From CAZUWH01 sp964624075 (GTDB taxonomy: Bacteria; Pseudomonadota; Alphaproteobacteria; Rhodospirillales; Rhodospirillaceae), in the NCBI GenBank assembly GCA_964624075.1, contig CAZUWH010000012.1:1-64000 (forward strand): a stretch of 64,000 bases of DNA, given 5' to 3'. A program made the translations under genes and the position numbers. How positions within the stretch are numbered: the stretch's first letter is position 1; each line of letters starts with the position of its first letter. Under the pieces are notes generated by a model, which was given only the letters and a program-made list of their open reading frames with translations, ran no database searches and was not told the origin of the DNA. Shown one piece after another: positions 1 through 8,226 of the stretch.

Positions 1-609
1 GGCCAGGAGCCTCCTTGCTCAAGGAAACGTTACCGCCTTTCGATAGTGAAACAGCCACGGGGAAATCCTCCTGGTCATCGTAGAAAGAAAAAAGCAGAGC
101 TCAACCTAACCTTATGAGGGCTGAAGCGTCAACCTCTATGTCAGGCTGTACCAGGGCATATGCCAGGGCAAGCGGATAGAGCGGATTGCCCTGTCTTGTT
201 TTTGCCGGCAAGCACCGTGCGCGGTGGGGAGTCTGGGGGCGCAACCGCCCTCCCGGACCAGCGATTCTTAGTTATGGGAATGACACTGATTTGCAGAAGA
301 GGCATCACGGCACCATCCTCCCCCTGGAGGGAACACGCCCGTCTCCCGGGGGAAGATCCCCTCCCCCTGATCCTCTCCCGACAGATCTCGTCCCGAAAGA
401 GACCCCCTGGCGGGAATATTCCCGCCCCCTGAAGGGAGGCCTGCCCTCTCGGGGGAGAAGGGTTATGGGGTGGAGCCTGCCTAAGGTAACTTGGAATAGA
501 TTCCATACCGAGAATTGCGACGTGCCGATCAACCGACTCGTCATCTTGCCCATGCCGGTATAAAATGGAGTTCTGGTAAGGGAGCCGGTGAGGTTAGGGG
601 CTCGGTGTC
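1..609. other. Gene-poor left edge with RA repeat
   Basis: I see no supportable gene in these 609 bases. Short open frames exist on both strands, but none resembles a known protein and several run through the G/C-rich repeat at about 261-470. The first 140 bases could be the tail of something outside the window. The macro-domain gene begins at 610. Confidence 0.6.
261..470. repeat. RA composite intergenic repeat, copy 1
   Basis: The block starting near GGAATGACACTGATTTGCAG, followed by several short CTCCCCC/GGGGGAG-type arms and the phrase CCGAAAGAGACCCC, recurs with small changes at about 61785-62200. There the order is the same: a GAATGATACTGATTTG start, a GGAGGAAACACGC stretch, and CCGAAAGAGACCCC. 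The shared order of several sub-motifs points to one dispersed composite element. It appears non-coding. Confidence 0.7.
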
Positions 610-1155
610 GTGACCATGCGGATAACCGTCATTGAGGGGGACATCACCAGGCAACCGGTAGATGTGATCGTGAATGCAGCCAACCGTTCACTGCTGGGCG
701 GGGGCGGGGTGGACGGAGCCGTTCACCGTGCCGCCGGACCGGGCCTTGTGGCCGAATGCCGGACACTCGGCGGATGTGAGACCGGAGAGGCCAGGCTGAC
801 CCGGGCCTATCGTCTGCCAGCACGATGGGTGGTCCACACTGTTGGTCCGGTCTGGCAAGGGGGGAGTCGCGACGAAGACCATCTGCTCGCGTCCGCCTAC
901 CGGCGGTCCCTGGAGGTTGCGCGTGCCGCCGGCGCCCGGACCATTGCCTTTCCGGCCATCTCGACGGGTGCCTATGCCTTTCCGCCGGAACGGGCAGCGG
1001 TGATTGTCGTTGTGACCGTGGCGGCATTCCAGGCGGGTCGGGATCCCTTCGATGAGGTGCGTCTGGTCTGCTTCGATGCCCACGTGGCTGCCCTGTATCG
1101 ACAGGCATTGGCGAATCTCCCGGCCCGGACTCGGGAGTCGTGCCAACGAACATAA
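610..1155 (+). CDS. Macro-domain protein, probable O-acetyl-ADP-ribose deacetylase
   Basis: A 181-residue protein that is essentially one macro domain. Visible signatures are the N-terminal GDIT, then VDVIVNAANRSLLGGGGVDG (Asn and Gly residues lining the ADP-ribose pocket), and ISTGAYAFP in the second binding loop. YmdB-type members remove the acetyl group from O-acetyl-ADP-ribose or take ADP-ribose off proteins; which activity applies here cannot be told. The frame opens with GTG at 610, and an ATG at 616 is an equally good start. It stands alone, preceded by a repeat and followed by about 1.4 kb without clear genes, so the neighbours give no clue to its role. Confidence 0.9.
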   Translation: MTMRITVIEGDITRQPVDVIVNAANRSLLGGGGVDGAVHRAAGPGLVAECRTLGGCETGEARLTRAYRLPARWVVHTVGPVWQGGSRDEDHLLASAYRRSLEVARAAGARTIAFPAISTGAYAFPPERAAVIVVVTVAAFQAGRDPFDEVRLVCFDAHVAALYRQALANLPARTRESCQRT

Positions 1156-1300
1156 GTCTTGATTCATACCCGTTGTCATTACACTCCTGGTCGTCAGAGT
1201 GGTGTGTAGAAGGTGGCTCATCCGTGTTGTCCCCAGCTAATTGGACATCTCTGATAACCGTTGTACCTGTTTTGTACCAATGAACGTGAGTCTTGAACTT

Positions 1301-1415
1301 ATACGATTTCCGGAAAGTCCTCGGACTTTCCGGAAACCTGCCCTCAGTCGCCGGGCGCAGGGGCGCCGGCCGCGCGTTGCGGGCTCGGAGTCCGGAAGTT
1401 TTCCGGACTCCGTAA
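1301..1415. repeat. RB double-hairpin element, copy 1
   Basis: Two perfect hairpins form the element. Arms at 1307-1320 and 1323-1336 (TTTCCGGAAAGTCC and its complement) are separated by 2 bases. Arms at 1387-1397 and 1401-1411 (GGAGTCCGGAA and its complement) are separated by 3. The ends read ATACG and CGTAA. A near-identical copy lies at 57298-57410, with exact ATACGG/CCGTAT ends. It looks like a REP/MITE-like non-autonomous element. Confidence 0.85.
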
Positions 1416-2551
1416 TTGCGCTCATGGAACCGCCACGACCGCAGCGACGCGCCGAACGGCGCGCAAGCCAAGGGCTACGACTGCGGCCCGCCGGGGCCTT
1501 AGCCGAAGACATTGCGACAATCGAGCAAAAACGCGAGCAACGGGGCAAGAGTCCGAGGCGGAGGAAGAAGAAGCAGCCTTCCCTGCAAGACGTTCCTGTA
1601 GGGTTCAGGACGTCTGAAGCGGATGCGGCTTGGTTCTGCAGCCTTGAGGCCTAGTGTTCCACCCGGAACCTGATACTGTTTACCGTCAAGAACGGCAGGC
1701 CCATGGTACAGCTCGGACCTTCGGAAATTCCTTTTTACCCTGTTCCACCTTCCTGTAGAGATCACTTGCGCAGCTTACTCACCATTTTAGGCGGTGTGGT
1801 CGGCGGTGGTGCATATACCTTTAGATATAGAAGCAGCAGGTGTTGCTCAAGAACACACTTACGCTGGCACTCTATATTGAACCAGCATCTGAAGACGCAC
1901 ACCATGGAGACGGCTCGCGCTTCTGAGGGTTGCGTAAACTCATTTGCCGGCGGCTATGGGTGTGAAAAGAGGGGCTTGACCTGTGCGCGGGTTCTGTCAT
2001 GCCTCACGCGCCTGCCACGAGCCCCACCGCTGTCAGCCTCTCTCATATCATCTACATCTGCCGCATGATATCATGATATGCATCTCGCCCAAAAGGTTGA
2101 TTACAAAATAGCGTGACCACCATATTGCAGTCTGCAAGCTACTGGTAGAACATGTTTTCATCCCTCCATGTGACTACACCGCCCTGTCATGCCCGGAATT
2201 AGCTTCCCAGGCACGACCCAGACGATGAACCTTTACGCGAACAAGTTTCTTTCAAGTCGCTTGGCGCCGCAATTATGTTGACGCAATGGCCATACTACTC
2301 ATGTTTTGTTCCGCGTCCTCCCTTGCCATCTGTTGCCTTTGCACTCCCCGGAAATCACCACATGAACGGAAACTAGATGCGGAGATACCAAGGCACATAC
2401 CAAAACAGCGGACCACCGTCCTCTATGCTCCCTTCAGTCCCTTCTGCCTAATCACCACTGGCCATAACCAATAGGGCAATATCGACGACTAACAGTGCAA
2501 AGATTGCTTTCTTTATGACTTTCTCCATTTTAATTTCGATAGGAGGCTATC
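1416..2551. other. Gene-poor, partly A/T-rich stretch
   Basis: No protein in any frame could be recognised. The frame at 1241-1654 is largely the RB repeat. The frames at 1703-2068 and 2286-2474 have no family resemblance and weak starts. Base composition from about 1700 is more A/T-rich than in the neighbouring genes. soxB would be expected downstream of soxA on the minus strand, but I found no recognisable soxB fragment here. Confidence 0.5.
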
Positions 2552-2788
2552 ATGGCATATTTATACGCTCGACATATAGGTGATGACAGCGCCACCACCT
2601 ATTCTATCCAATTCATCTATTATACTATAGGTGCCACAACGAGGGAAGACACGATCAAGACTTCAGAGGTATTGGAGATCCCCAATTGGCTACCTGCGCA
2701 CCGCTGGCTCCCTCCAGGAGGCAAGCCGCGTGCCCGGGCAGCCAGGAAAACTTCAAGAGCCAAGTATTCGTCACTTCCCAAGGGGTAG
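2552..2788 (+). CDS. Possible truncated small ORF with strong ribosome site
   Basis: The ATG at 2552 has an excellent ribosome-binding sequence (AGGAGG, 5 bases upstream), unusual for a chance frame. About the first 45 codons are A/T-rich and unlike anything I know. The rest of the frame is the antisense of the soxA remnant, so any true gene here seems cut off near 2690. It may be a gene start fused to sox debris by a deletion. No function is proposed. Confidence 0.2.
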   Translation: MAYLYARHIGDDSATTYSIQFIYYTIGATTREDTIKTSEVLEIPNWLPAHRWLPPGGKPRARAARKTSRAKYSSLPKG

Positions 2789-3541
2789 GATTCGGCGCGC
2801 AAATCCCTCTTGCAATCGGCCAGACACCGGGGCAGCGAACCCGGCTTCTGCCATCCCAGGCGATAGACGGGAAAGCCGTTGCCGTGGCCTTCGCTCAACA
2901 CATCGCCCCGTAGTTTCTTCCCGGCGTTTTCGTCATGGCAGTGTGTGCAGGCGAAGTCGAACTGCCCCAGGCGCAGAAAATAGAAGTCCCGCCCCCTCTC
3001 GTACCACTCCCGCATGGGACCATTAATGCTGGTCTCAACCGGTATGCCCTTGCGACTGCAAGCTGACCAGCGCCGTCATGCCCAAAAGCTGATCGCCTTC
3101 ATAAGGCCGTGGCTCGGCCTCCATGTTGTCGACTTGGCAAAGATTGATCCGCTACTCGAGACTGACGGGACGATTGCTCGCTGCGTGCCAGTGGGGATAA
3201 CGGGCTGCGACACCCCTCATGCCTTCCACCGCCCCGTGACAGCTTGTACAGGCATGAGACCCGCCCTGCCTTCACGAGACGTGCCCACCCGCACGGGCTC
3301 TATCGACCCACAGGAACGCAGGATTCTGATTCTCATCGTCCTGCATGAGTCGGATCTGCGGAGGAGCGTAGGCCGATCCACTCCGTTTGGGGAAGGGGGC
3401 GTTGGTCTCCGAGACGGCAGCCCTATCCCCCCTCTTCGTCTCATCTATCCACACCTTTTGCGTGTCTATACCGGAAAAAGCTGATGCTGTCCTCATCATG
3501 GCAACGCTCAATACCAGCAAACGTAAGAGACAGTCTAACAT
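2620..3541 (-). pseudogene. soxA: soxA (diheme-type sulfur-oxidation cytochrome c), broken
   Basis: Read on the minus strand, the pieces of SoxA appear in order but in different frames. They are a signal peptide from an ATG at 3541 (ribosome site AAAAGG); a segment with IRLMQDDENQNPAFLWVD; then CTSCHGAVEGMRGVAARYP (heme site CTSCH); and then CTHCHDENAGKKLRGD with NGFPVYRLGWQ (heme site CTHCH). The first two pieces are joined by a frameshift near 3270. An in-frame TAG lies at 3152-3154, after PVSLE. A second frameshift falls near 3040. SoxA with SoxX normally attaches thiosulfate to SoxY. The gene sits directly downstream of soxZ, as in soxXYZA clusters. Loss of function is nearly certain unless read errors are involved. 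Confidence 0.88.
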
Positions 3542-3620
3542 GAGAATCCTTTTCGGGACTGCTGCCCACGGCAAGCCCGCAGACTAGGCCGGTTCCATGC
3601 GGCCAAATGCTGCCGGCGCG

Positions 3621-3950
3621 TCAGCCTTCGACGGTAATGTTGGACGACTCCTTGAAGACTTGGCCGGTATCCTCGGTCCATTCGAAATCAAGCATGCCGC
3701 TTTCGGTCGCGGTCACGAAGAATGAAAGGAACGGATTAGCCGATACCGATGGCTGCCATTCAGAACGGAAGATCTCCGTTCCATTGTACAGGCATTTGAA
3801 ACCGGTAATGTACTTTCTGGGAACAACGTTCCCATGCCCGTCCTTGCGGGTGCCATTTTCCATCGGGTGGCTGATTGTGGTCTTAATCTCGATGACATCG
3901 CCTTTTCTGGCGGTTTTTTGAACGCGGGCACGCCCCTTCACTTCCGACAT
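3621..3950 (-). CDS. soxZ: SoxZ, sulfur-carrier complex partner of SoxY
   Basis: A complete 109-residue SoxZ, a single immunoglobulin-like domain. Typical features are the R-x-Q-KTARKGDVIEIKTTISHPME start, the GFKCLYNGTEIF strand and the VFKESSNITVEG end. SoxZ pairs with SoxY in the periplasm to form the carrier on which thiosulfate sulfur is processed. SoxZ has no signal peptide of its own and travels with SoxY through the Tat system. The ribosome site is strong (GAGGGGAG before the ATG at 3950), and the gap to soxY is only 38 bases. The frame is undamaged although the genes on both sides of soxYZ are broken. Confidence 0.95.
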   Translation of the reverse strand: MSEVKGRARVQKTARKGDVIEIKTTISHPMENGTRKDGHGNVVPRKYITGFKCLYNGTEIFRSEWQPSVSANPFLSFFVTATESGMLDFEWTEDTGQVFKESSNITVEG

Positions 3951-3988
3951 ATCGTTCTCCCCTCTGTTGATGTCTATCCCGATCGAAT

Positions 3989-4468
3989 TCAGCTGCCACA
4001 GCCGCCGACGGTCACATTGACTTCCTTGCGGCTGACGTAAGCGGACCCGTTGCTCATGACGGCAAGCGCACGGACGTGTTGCTTCTGCGCCAGACGCATG
4101 CGCGCGGTGACCGAAGCCTTACCGGAACGCGGCGTGAAGTAATAACTCGCCACCAACGGAGTCGGGTTGCCTTCGGTAAAAACATGAATTTCCTTAACGT
4201 AATCCTTGTCGGTCATCGGGTTGTCAACGGTGACAGTAAACTGGACACTGGCACCATTTTCCGCTGCTTCCGGCACTTCGAGCGTGATCTTGCCTTCCTT
4301 AGGGACTGTTCCCCCCAGCTTGTCGGCGATCGCTTTCTCGACGTTGGCCTCGGTCGCAGAGACCAAATCCGGCAGCAGGATCAGGCCCGTTGCAGCGACG
4401 ACCCCGATACCGACGGCCACCAGCAGATCCCGTCGGCTCAACGGCTGTTTGGCATTTTCCGTGAACAT
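3989..4468 (-). CDS. soxY: SoxY, thiosulfate-oxidation sulfur-carrier protein
   Basis: Complete SoxY of about 159 residues. The N-terminus carries a twin-arginine signal (LSRRDLLVAVGIGVVAATG). The C-terminus ends in VTVGGCGS, whose cysteine is the swinging-arm residue that carries the sulfur intermediate (usual ending GGCGG). The start at 4468 is chosen over the longer open frame because AGGAGGAGCT lies just upstream and the Tat motif then has normal spacing. It is co-directional with soxZ (38-base gap). With soxX and soxA broken and soxCD broken elsewhere, SoxY would have no visible loading enzyme in this window. Either functional copies exist elsewhere or the carrier has another use. Confidence 0.95.
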   Translation of the reverse strand: MFTENAKQPLSRRDLLVAVGIGVVAATGLILLPDLVSATEANVEKAIADKLGGTVPKEGKITLEVPEAAENGASVQFTVTVDNPMTDKDYVKEIHVFTEGNPTPLVASYYFTPRSGKASVTARMRLAQKQHVRALAVMSNGSAYVSRKEVNVTVGGCGS

Positions 4469-4600
4469 ACAGCTCCTCCTGTTTTTTCCACACACAGGGC
4501 TCCTGCCCGCTCTTCCAGGGAACGATCGGACATATCCAGGCCCCACCGTCCTTACCCTGATCCAAGGGGAGGGGACCTTGGACGTGTCTGGTTCATCTCT

Positions 4601-5039
4601 TTATCGTAATGTCATCAGATACGCTACCACGTTTTCCACCTTCTAGGCAGAAAGGATAGTCTGGTCTGTCCTATCGGAGGCGACATGCCATAAGCATTTC
4701 GTCCGATAGTAGGCGGGCATCACCGTTGCCCGGGGCAATGATCTTGGAATCGACGATTCGCAGCCAGAGCTGCGCTTCGTTCAAGCGACTGCCCGCATCG
4801 GCGAGGTCAGAACCGATCTCGCTGTGGTCGCGTTCCTCGGGGATGGGCAAGGCATGGCAGGCGAGGCAGTTGCCCAGACGACAACCGCTCGCAATCCCGC
4901 GCCCTTCGGTCGGATCACCGGGAAATTCAGCCAGTGGAGCCCAGATGTGCCATCTGCCACGATATCATAGGCATCATAGGGTGGCTCCGCCTCCGTGGAT
5001 TGGACCGCCTTCGGCCAGGAAGGCAATGATCGATATCAT
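4601..5039 (-). pseudogene. soxX: soxX (cytochrome c), broken
   Basis: Minus-strand reading gives SoxX in three frames. First come a start near 5039 and a piece reading PYDAYDIVADG. Then comes PGDPTEGRGIASG, followed by the heme site GNCLACHALPIPEERDH and DLADAGSRLNEAQLWLRIVD. After a frameshift near 4735 follows VMPAYYRTKCLW. An in-frame TAG falls where LSAQEVE would be expected, and the stretch ends in NVVAYLMTLR and TAA at 4601. SoxX is the monoheme partner of SoxA. It heads the cluster and is followed by soxY after about 130 bases. At least two frameshifts and one stop make it inactive. Confidence 0.85.
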
Positions 5040-5280
5040 GACCACACGGTACCACCACACGTCTCCTGTTCCCCCTCACGATTACGTCATTTCCCCTGCG
5101 CTTCGTCGATGGCGCGCGACGTCTCTCCCCTCCAGGCAACACGTATGCTATAGGCAAGCGAAAGGAGGAGCAACCCCCGATCATTATATTTCCCATCGGA
5201 GTGGTATCCCGGCCGCAGATCTTTTATAGTCCAGTGTACGGCGAGATCCGGACAGTACCGGGAGGCAGAGGGGAAAAGAC

Positions 5281-5859
5281 ATGCAATTCATCAAGAACAT
5301 CCTGGCAATCATCGGCCTGATCGCCATCATCCTCGGGGTTGGAGGATACCTCAAGGCGCGGTCGATCATAGCCGAATTCGACGAAGGGATGATTGCCACC
5401 TACACGGCGTTTGCCGAAACGCTTTTGCGCACTAGGGACCCCGGAGAGGCCATGGTCCTGGCCGTGCCGGTCAAGGAGGGACTTTCGAGCGCAGATGTCA
5501 AGGAATCGATGAAAAGCTTGGCCAATACCCGCAATTTCCTGTTCGTGGGAGAGGCTCCGTTCTACAAGCAAGTCGAAGCCGTGACCGATCAACCCTATCG
5601 GCACGTCTCATTCCTCTCTTTCTGTGACGCCCGTGTCGGCAAGCTGATGGCCGATTACAATAGCGCCTACACGGCCTTCATGCCCTGTCGCATTGCCGTG
5701 GTGGAGGACCCGCAGGGAAAGCTTTGGCTTTATACCATGCGCCTTGACATGATGATCCACGGTGGCAAGCCTTTGCCCCCTGAACTGCGAAAGGAAGCGT
5801 TGCGTGTTTGGCAGGTGATCCAGGAGGTCATGCACGGAGCTGCCAACGGCGACTTTTGA
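5281..5859 (+). CDS. DUF302-domain protein with N-terminal membrane anchor
   Basis: A 192-residue protein. Residues 5-25 form a hydrophobic anchor (FIKNILAIIGLIAIILGVGGY). The rest is a DUF302 domain, recognisable from the ESMKSLANTRNFLFVGE stretch and the LSFCDARVGKLMADYN and AFMPCRIAVVEDPQGKLWLYT segments. DUF302 proteins often accompany sox and other sulfur-oxidation genes, which fits its divergent position next to soxX. The molecular role of the family is not known to me. A good ribosome site (GAGGGGAAAAGAC) precedes the ATG. It is intact, in contrast to soxX beside it. Confidence 0.85.
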   Translation: MQFIKNILAIIGLIAIILGVGGYLKARSIIAEFDEGMIATYTAFAETLLRTRDPGEAMVLAVPVKEGLSSADVKESMKSLANTRNFLFVGEAPFYKQVEAVTDQPYRHVSFLSFCDARVGKLMADYNSAYTAFMPCRIAVVEDPQGKLWLYTMRLDMMIHGGKPLPPELRKEALRVWQVIQEVMHGAANGDF

Positions 5860-5917
5860 CACAGTTTCCGTTTGAAGAGCGACACACACTCCATACCTTA
5901 ACCAGGAATCGCCTCTC

Positions 5918-5962
5918 GAGCCCTCCCCTTCAAAGGAGGGGGGGCTTAAAAGGGGGTTTTGA
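5918..5962. repeat. Short RA-type G/C hairpin, possible terminator
   Basis: AGCCCTCCCCTTCAAAGGAGGGGGG is followed by AAAAGGGGGTTTT between the convergent ends of the DUF302 gene and iscR. It belongs to the CTCCCC/GGGGAG intergenic hairpin type seen many times in this window. It could also end transcription from both sides. Confidence 0.5.
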
Positions 5963-5969
5963 TCACCCG

Positions 5970-6446
5970 TTATTCGGCCGCATTGACCATCTGGCTGCTG
6001 TGGAAGCTGCCATGGAACGTGCCGCTCGTTCCAAGGAGACGCCGTTTGCACACCGCATGCAAGGAGACCGAGCTGAGGTAAAGATAAATCTGATTACCCA
6101 GTTCCTCCCACAGATCATGAGTCAGGCAGCGGCCTTTGTTGTTGTGGCAACCGGCGGGAGAGCCTGGCAGACACCGTGTGGCCTGGATGGGTTCGTCTAC
6201 AGCCAGGATGATGTCTGAGACCCGGATCTGATCCACGGGACGGGCTAGCATGTACCCACCTCCTGGCCCACGTACGCTGCGTACCAATCCTCCTTTACGC
6301 AGCTTTCCGAATAGCTGTTCAAGATAGGACAGGGATATCTCCTGCCGTTCAGCAATATCAGCCAAGGTAACGGGGCGGCCCTTCGCATGACAGCCGAGAT
6401 CAGCCATGGCCATGACAGCGTAACGCCCTTTTGTGCTCAGTCTCAC
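5970..6446 (-). CDS. iscR: Rrf2-family regulator, IscR-like
   Basis: About 158 residues from the GTG at 6446 (MRLSTKGRYAVMAMADLG). That start is preferred over the GTG at 6473 because GGGAGAGGG lies at the right distance and the family begins this way. The N-terminal winged helix is followed by three cysteines, C92, C100 and C107, and a nearby H110 (RCLPGSPAGC...KGRCLTH). This is the [2Fe-2S] ligand pattern of IscR. IscR senses iron-sulfur cluster status and controls cluster assembly. The next gene upstream on the same strand is cysE, which supplies cysteine, the sulfur source for clusters. The 13-base motif ATTAATACAACAA occurs upstream of both genes. Confidence 0.9.
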   Translation of the reverse strand: MRLSTKGRYAVMAMADLGCHAKGRPVTLADIAERQEISLSYLEQLFGKLRKGGLVRSVRGPGGGYMLARPVDQIRVSDIILAVDEPIQATRCLPGSPAGCHNNKGRCLTHDLWEELGNQIYLYLSSVSLHAVCKRRLLGTSGTFHGSFHSSQMVNAAE

Positions 6447-6520
6447 CGGTCCCTCTCCCTTTGTTGCGAGCACTCCTTCCCCGCCACTGGCTTTTGGCTT
6501 CTCGGCATGCTCTTTGTTAG

Positions 6521-6533
6521 TTGTTGTATTAAT
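6521..6533 (-). promoter_or_regulatory. Shared 13-base motif upstream of iscR
   Basis: TTGTTGTATTAAT (minus strand ATTAATACAACAA) lies about 75 bases upstream of the iscR start. The identical 13-mer is found directly upstream of cysE at 7404-7416. Two exact copies upstream of two functionally linked genes suggest a common operator, possibly for the IscR-like protein. It does not match the E. coli IscR consensus as I know it. Confidence 0.4.
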
Positions 6534-6636
6534 TGCCCGCGCCTCTTTTGTTCAAGCCTTTCCAGCATCACGCATTTCTCTGTCCTCTCCGGTTGCCTTT
6601 CCCGGGCACAGGGTTCGCGAAACCTGCTGTTGCGCA

Positions 6637-7398
6637 TCAGTCCCTACTGCCTCTGCTGCCCGAAGCGGTTCGTGGAAAACTGCTTTGGGGCAGCAGAGCA
6701 CGTATCTGCACTTGCAGGAGACGCCGATCCTCTTCCGATTCCTCAAGGCGCCGCTCAAGCTCATCCACGCGATCGAGAAGCTGTGAAACCTGCGATCGCA
6801 CCCCCGTAATGGTCCGGGCAACCGGGTCTGTCAGCCCCTCCGGCGTGCCGTAGGCACAAAATGCCTCGCTGATTTCGCTCGCCTTGCGCAACACGACCCG
6901 TGCCGGAATGCCAACCATGGTGGCGCCTTCAGCGACATTGGTGATGACGACGGCATTGGCCCCGATGCGGGCGCCCGTTCCTATCGTCAGAGGGCCCAGG
7001 ACCTGGGCCCCGGCGCCGATGATCACACCATCTTGGATGGTCGGATGCCGCTTGCCCTTGTGCAGGTTGATGCCCCCCAGTGTCACGCCCTGGTAAAGCG
7101 TAACGTCATTGCCGATTTCAGCGGTTTCGCCGATGACGACGCCCGTGGCATGGTCGATGAACAACCGGCGGCCGACGACTGCACCGGGATGAATTTCCAC
7201 CCCCGTGAAAACCTTGGCCAGATGGGAAATAAACCGAGCCAGGAGCTTGAAATTTCGCTGCCATAGCCCATGGGCTAGCCGGTACAGCAGCAAGGCATGA
7301 AAGCCCGGATAACAGAGCACAACCTCGAGCCGCGAACGGGCAGCGGGATCACGCGCGATGATTGAGTCTATGTCTTCCGTAGAATGCTTGAAAATCAT
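6637..7398 (-). CDS. cysE: Serine O-acetyltransferase
   Basis: A 253-residue CysE that makes O-acetylserine from serine and acetyl-CoA, the step before cysteine synthesis. The N-terminal helical part carries DPAARSRLEVVLCYPGFHAL. A left-handed beta-helix follows, with the family's VVIGETAEIGNDVTLYQGVT and GARIGANAVVITNVAEGATM stretches and GVTLGGINLHKGKRHPTI. About the last 60 residues form a charged helix, likely a coiled coil (LLDRVDELERRLEESEEDRR), longer than in many CysE proteins. It lies upstream of iscR on the same strand and shares an upstream 13-base motif with it. Confidence 0.93.
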   Translation of the reverse strand: MIFKHSTEDIDSIIARDPAARSRLEVVLCYPGFHALLLYRLAHGLWQRNFKLLARFISHLAKVFTGVEIHPGAVVGRRLFIDHATGVVIGETAEIGNDVTLYQGVTLGGINLHKGKRHPTIQDGVIIGAGAQVLGPLTIGTGARIGANAVVITNVAEGATMVGIPARVVLRKASEISEAFCAYGTPEGLTDPVARTITGVRSQVSQLLDRVDELERRLEESEEDRRLLQVQIRALLPQSSFPRTASGSRGSRD

Positions 7399-7403
7399 GG
7401 CTA

Positions 7404-7416
7404 TTGTTGTATTAAT
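7404..7416 (-). promoter_or_regulatory. Shared 13-base motif upstream of cysE
   Basis: An exact copy of TTGTTGTATTAAT, only 5 bases from the cysE ATG on the minus strand; the other copy is upstream of iscR. A bound protein so close to the start would be expected to block initiation. This is inferred from the repeat alone. Confidence 0.4.
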
Positions 7417-7619
7417 AGGTCTACCGATCGGCGTGTCAGGTTTCTTAAGGGTTGCGGGAACTGTCTTCTGATTACGACTAAAGACAATGTGATAGGTTGC
7501 AATATATGATGCCAGACCTATTCAGTCAAGAATGACCAGGTCGAACGAGATATGCTCTGCATTCTGATGGAGAATGGGGAAGTTGGATTCTGGTTCACGC
7601 TTCAGCTACTAGGGCATAT

Positions 7620-8035
7620 ATACCGGAAATTATTTTCAACTTACCGGAAGGTCGCCTGGAGTGCTACTACCGTAATGCGATTAGATTCAATTCACCTATC
7701 TCTCTGGTTCTACGCCCGCATCAACAGTACGGTCTGGAACGTGAACAACAGGGTCGTTTACACCTTATACTAGGCCATGGTTAGACAAGGTTTTTCCGTT
7801 CTGCGGTTCAATTTTCGTGGTGTTGGCCGGTCGCAGGGCCTGTTTGACAATGGGCGGGGGGAATTGGCCGACGCGGCTGCGGCGTTTGACTGGTTGCAAG
7901 ACGTCAATGCTGGTGCCACGGTGTGCTGGGTGGTCGGTTATTCGCTCGGGGCATGGGTTAGCATGCAGCTTTTGATGCGTTGTCCTGAAGCCGCTGCCTT
8001 CATTTCGGTTTCACTGCCAGCTTGTATCGTTCCAT
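7620..8035 (+). pseudogene. Alpha/beta hydrolase, frameshifted and truncated
   Basis: The start codon position holds ATA (7620-7622) in place of ATG, followed by PEIIFNLPEGRLECYYRNA and SPISLVLRPHQQYG. A frameshift leads to NNRVVYTLY, then an in-frame TAG. Reading resumes in the same frame with FSVLRFNFRGVGRSQG and VVGYSLGAWVSMQLLMRCPE (nucleophile elbow GYSLG). Similarity ends near 8035, just before an RC repeat element at 8075. The family consists of cytosolic serine hydrolases of unclear substrate. The lost start, frameshift, stop and missing C-terminal half show it is dead. Confidence 0.85.
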
Positions 8036-8074
8036 TGCCGGGGCTGATCATTCTGGCACAGGAAGTCAGGGCTT

Positions 8075-8157
8075 ATACCCATGAGCGCAAAGCTCAAGGG
8101 CCGCGGATTGCAGCCCGCCGGCGCCTGGGGGAGGTCACGATCAAGGCGCAAAGGTAT
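8075..8157 (-). repeat. RC MITE-like element, copy 1
   Basis: On the minus strand it begins ATACCTTTGCGCCTTGATCG and ends TTTGCGCTCATGGGTAT. The same ends occur at 43096-43248 (ATACCTTTGAGCCTTGATCG ... TTGCGCTCATGGGTAT), with related interiors (GCGGGC, GCAGCCCTTG). The ATACC/GGTAT ends are inverted repeats. It lies where the broken alpha/beta hydrolase loses similarity. Confidence 0.65.
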
Positions 8158-8226
8158 TCTCTGGAGAGAACGGAGCCCCCCCGGCGGGGAAAAAACCACC
8201 AGAGAGATGAGGCGTCTTTTCCAGGG

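Noticed and set aside
1241..1654. A 137-codon plus-strand frame.
   Set aside because: Much of it is the RB repeat, which is non-coding at its other location.
1160..2550. Expected soxB downstream of soxA.
   Set aside because: I found no SoxB motif in any minus-strand frame; it is either deleted or elsewhere.
8036..8226. A short plus-strand frame from the ATG at 8080 (MSAKLKGRG) as a small basic protein gene.
   Set aside because: It lies within the RC element and lacks a ribosome site; a repeat origin explains it better.
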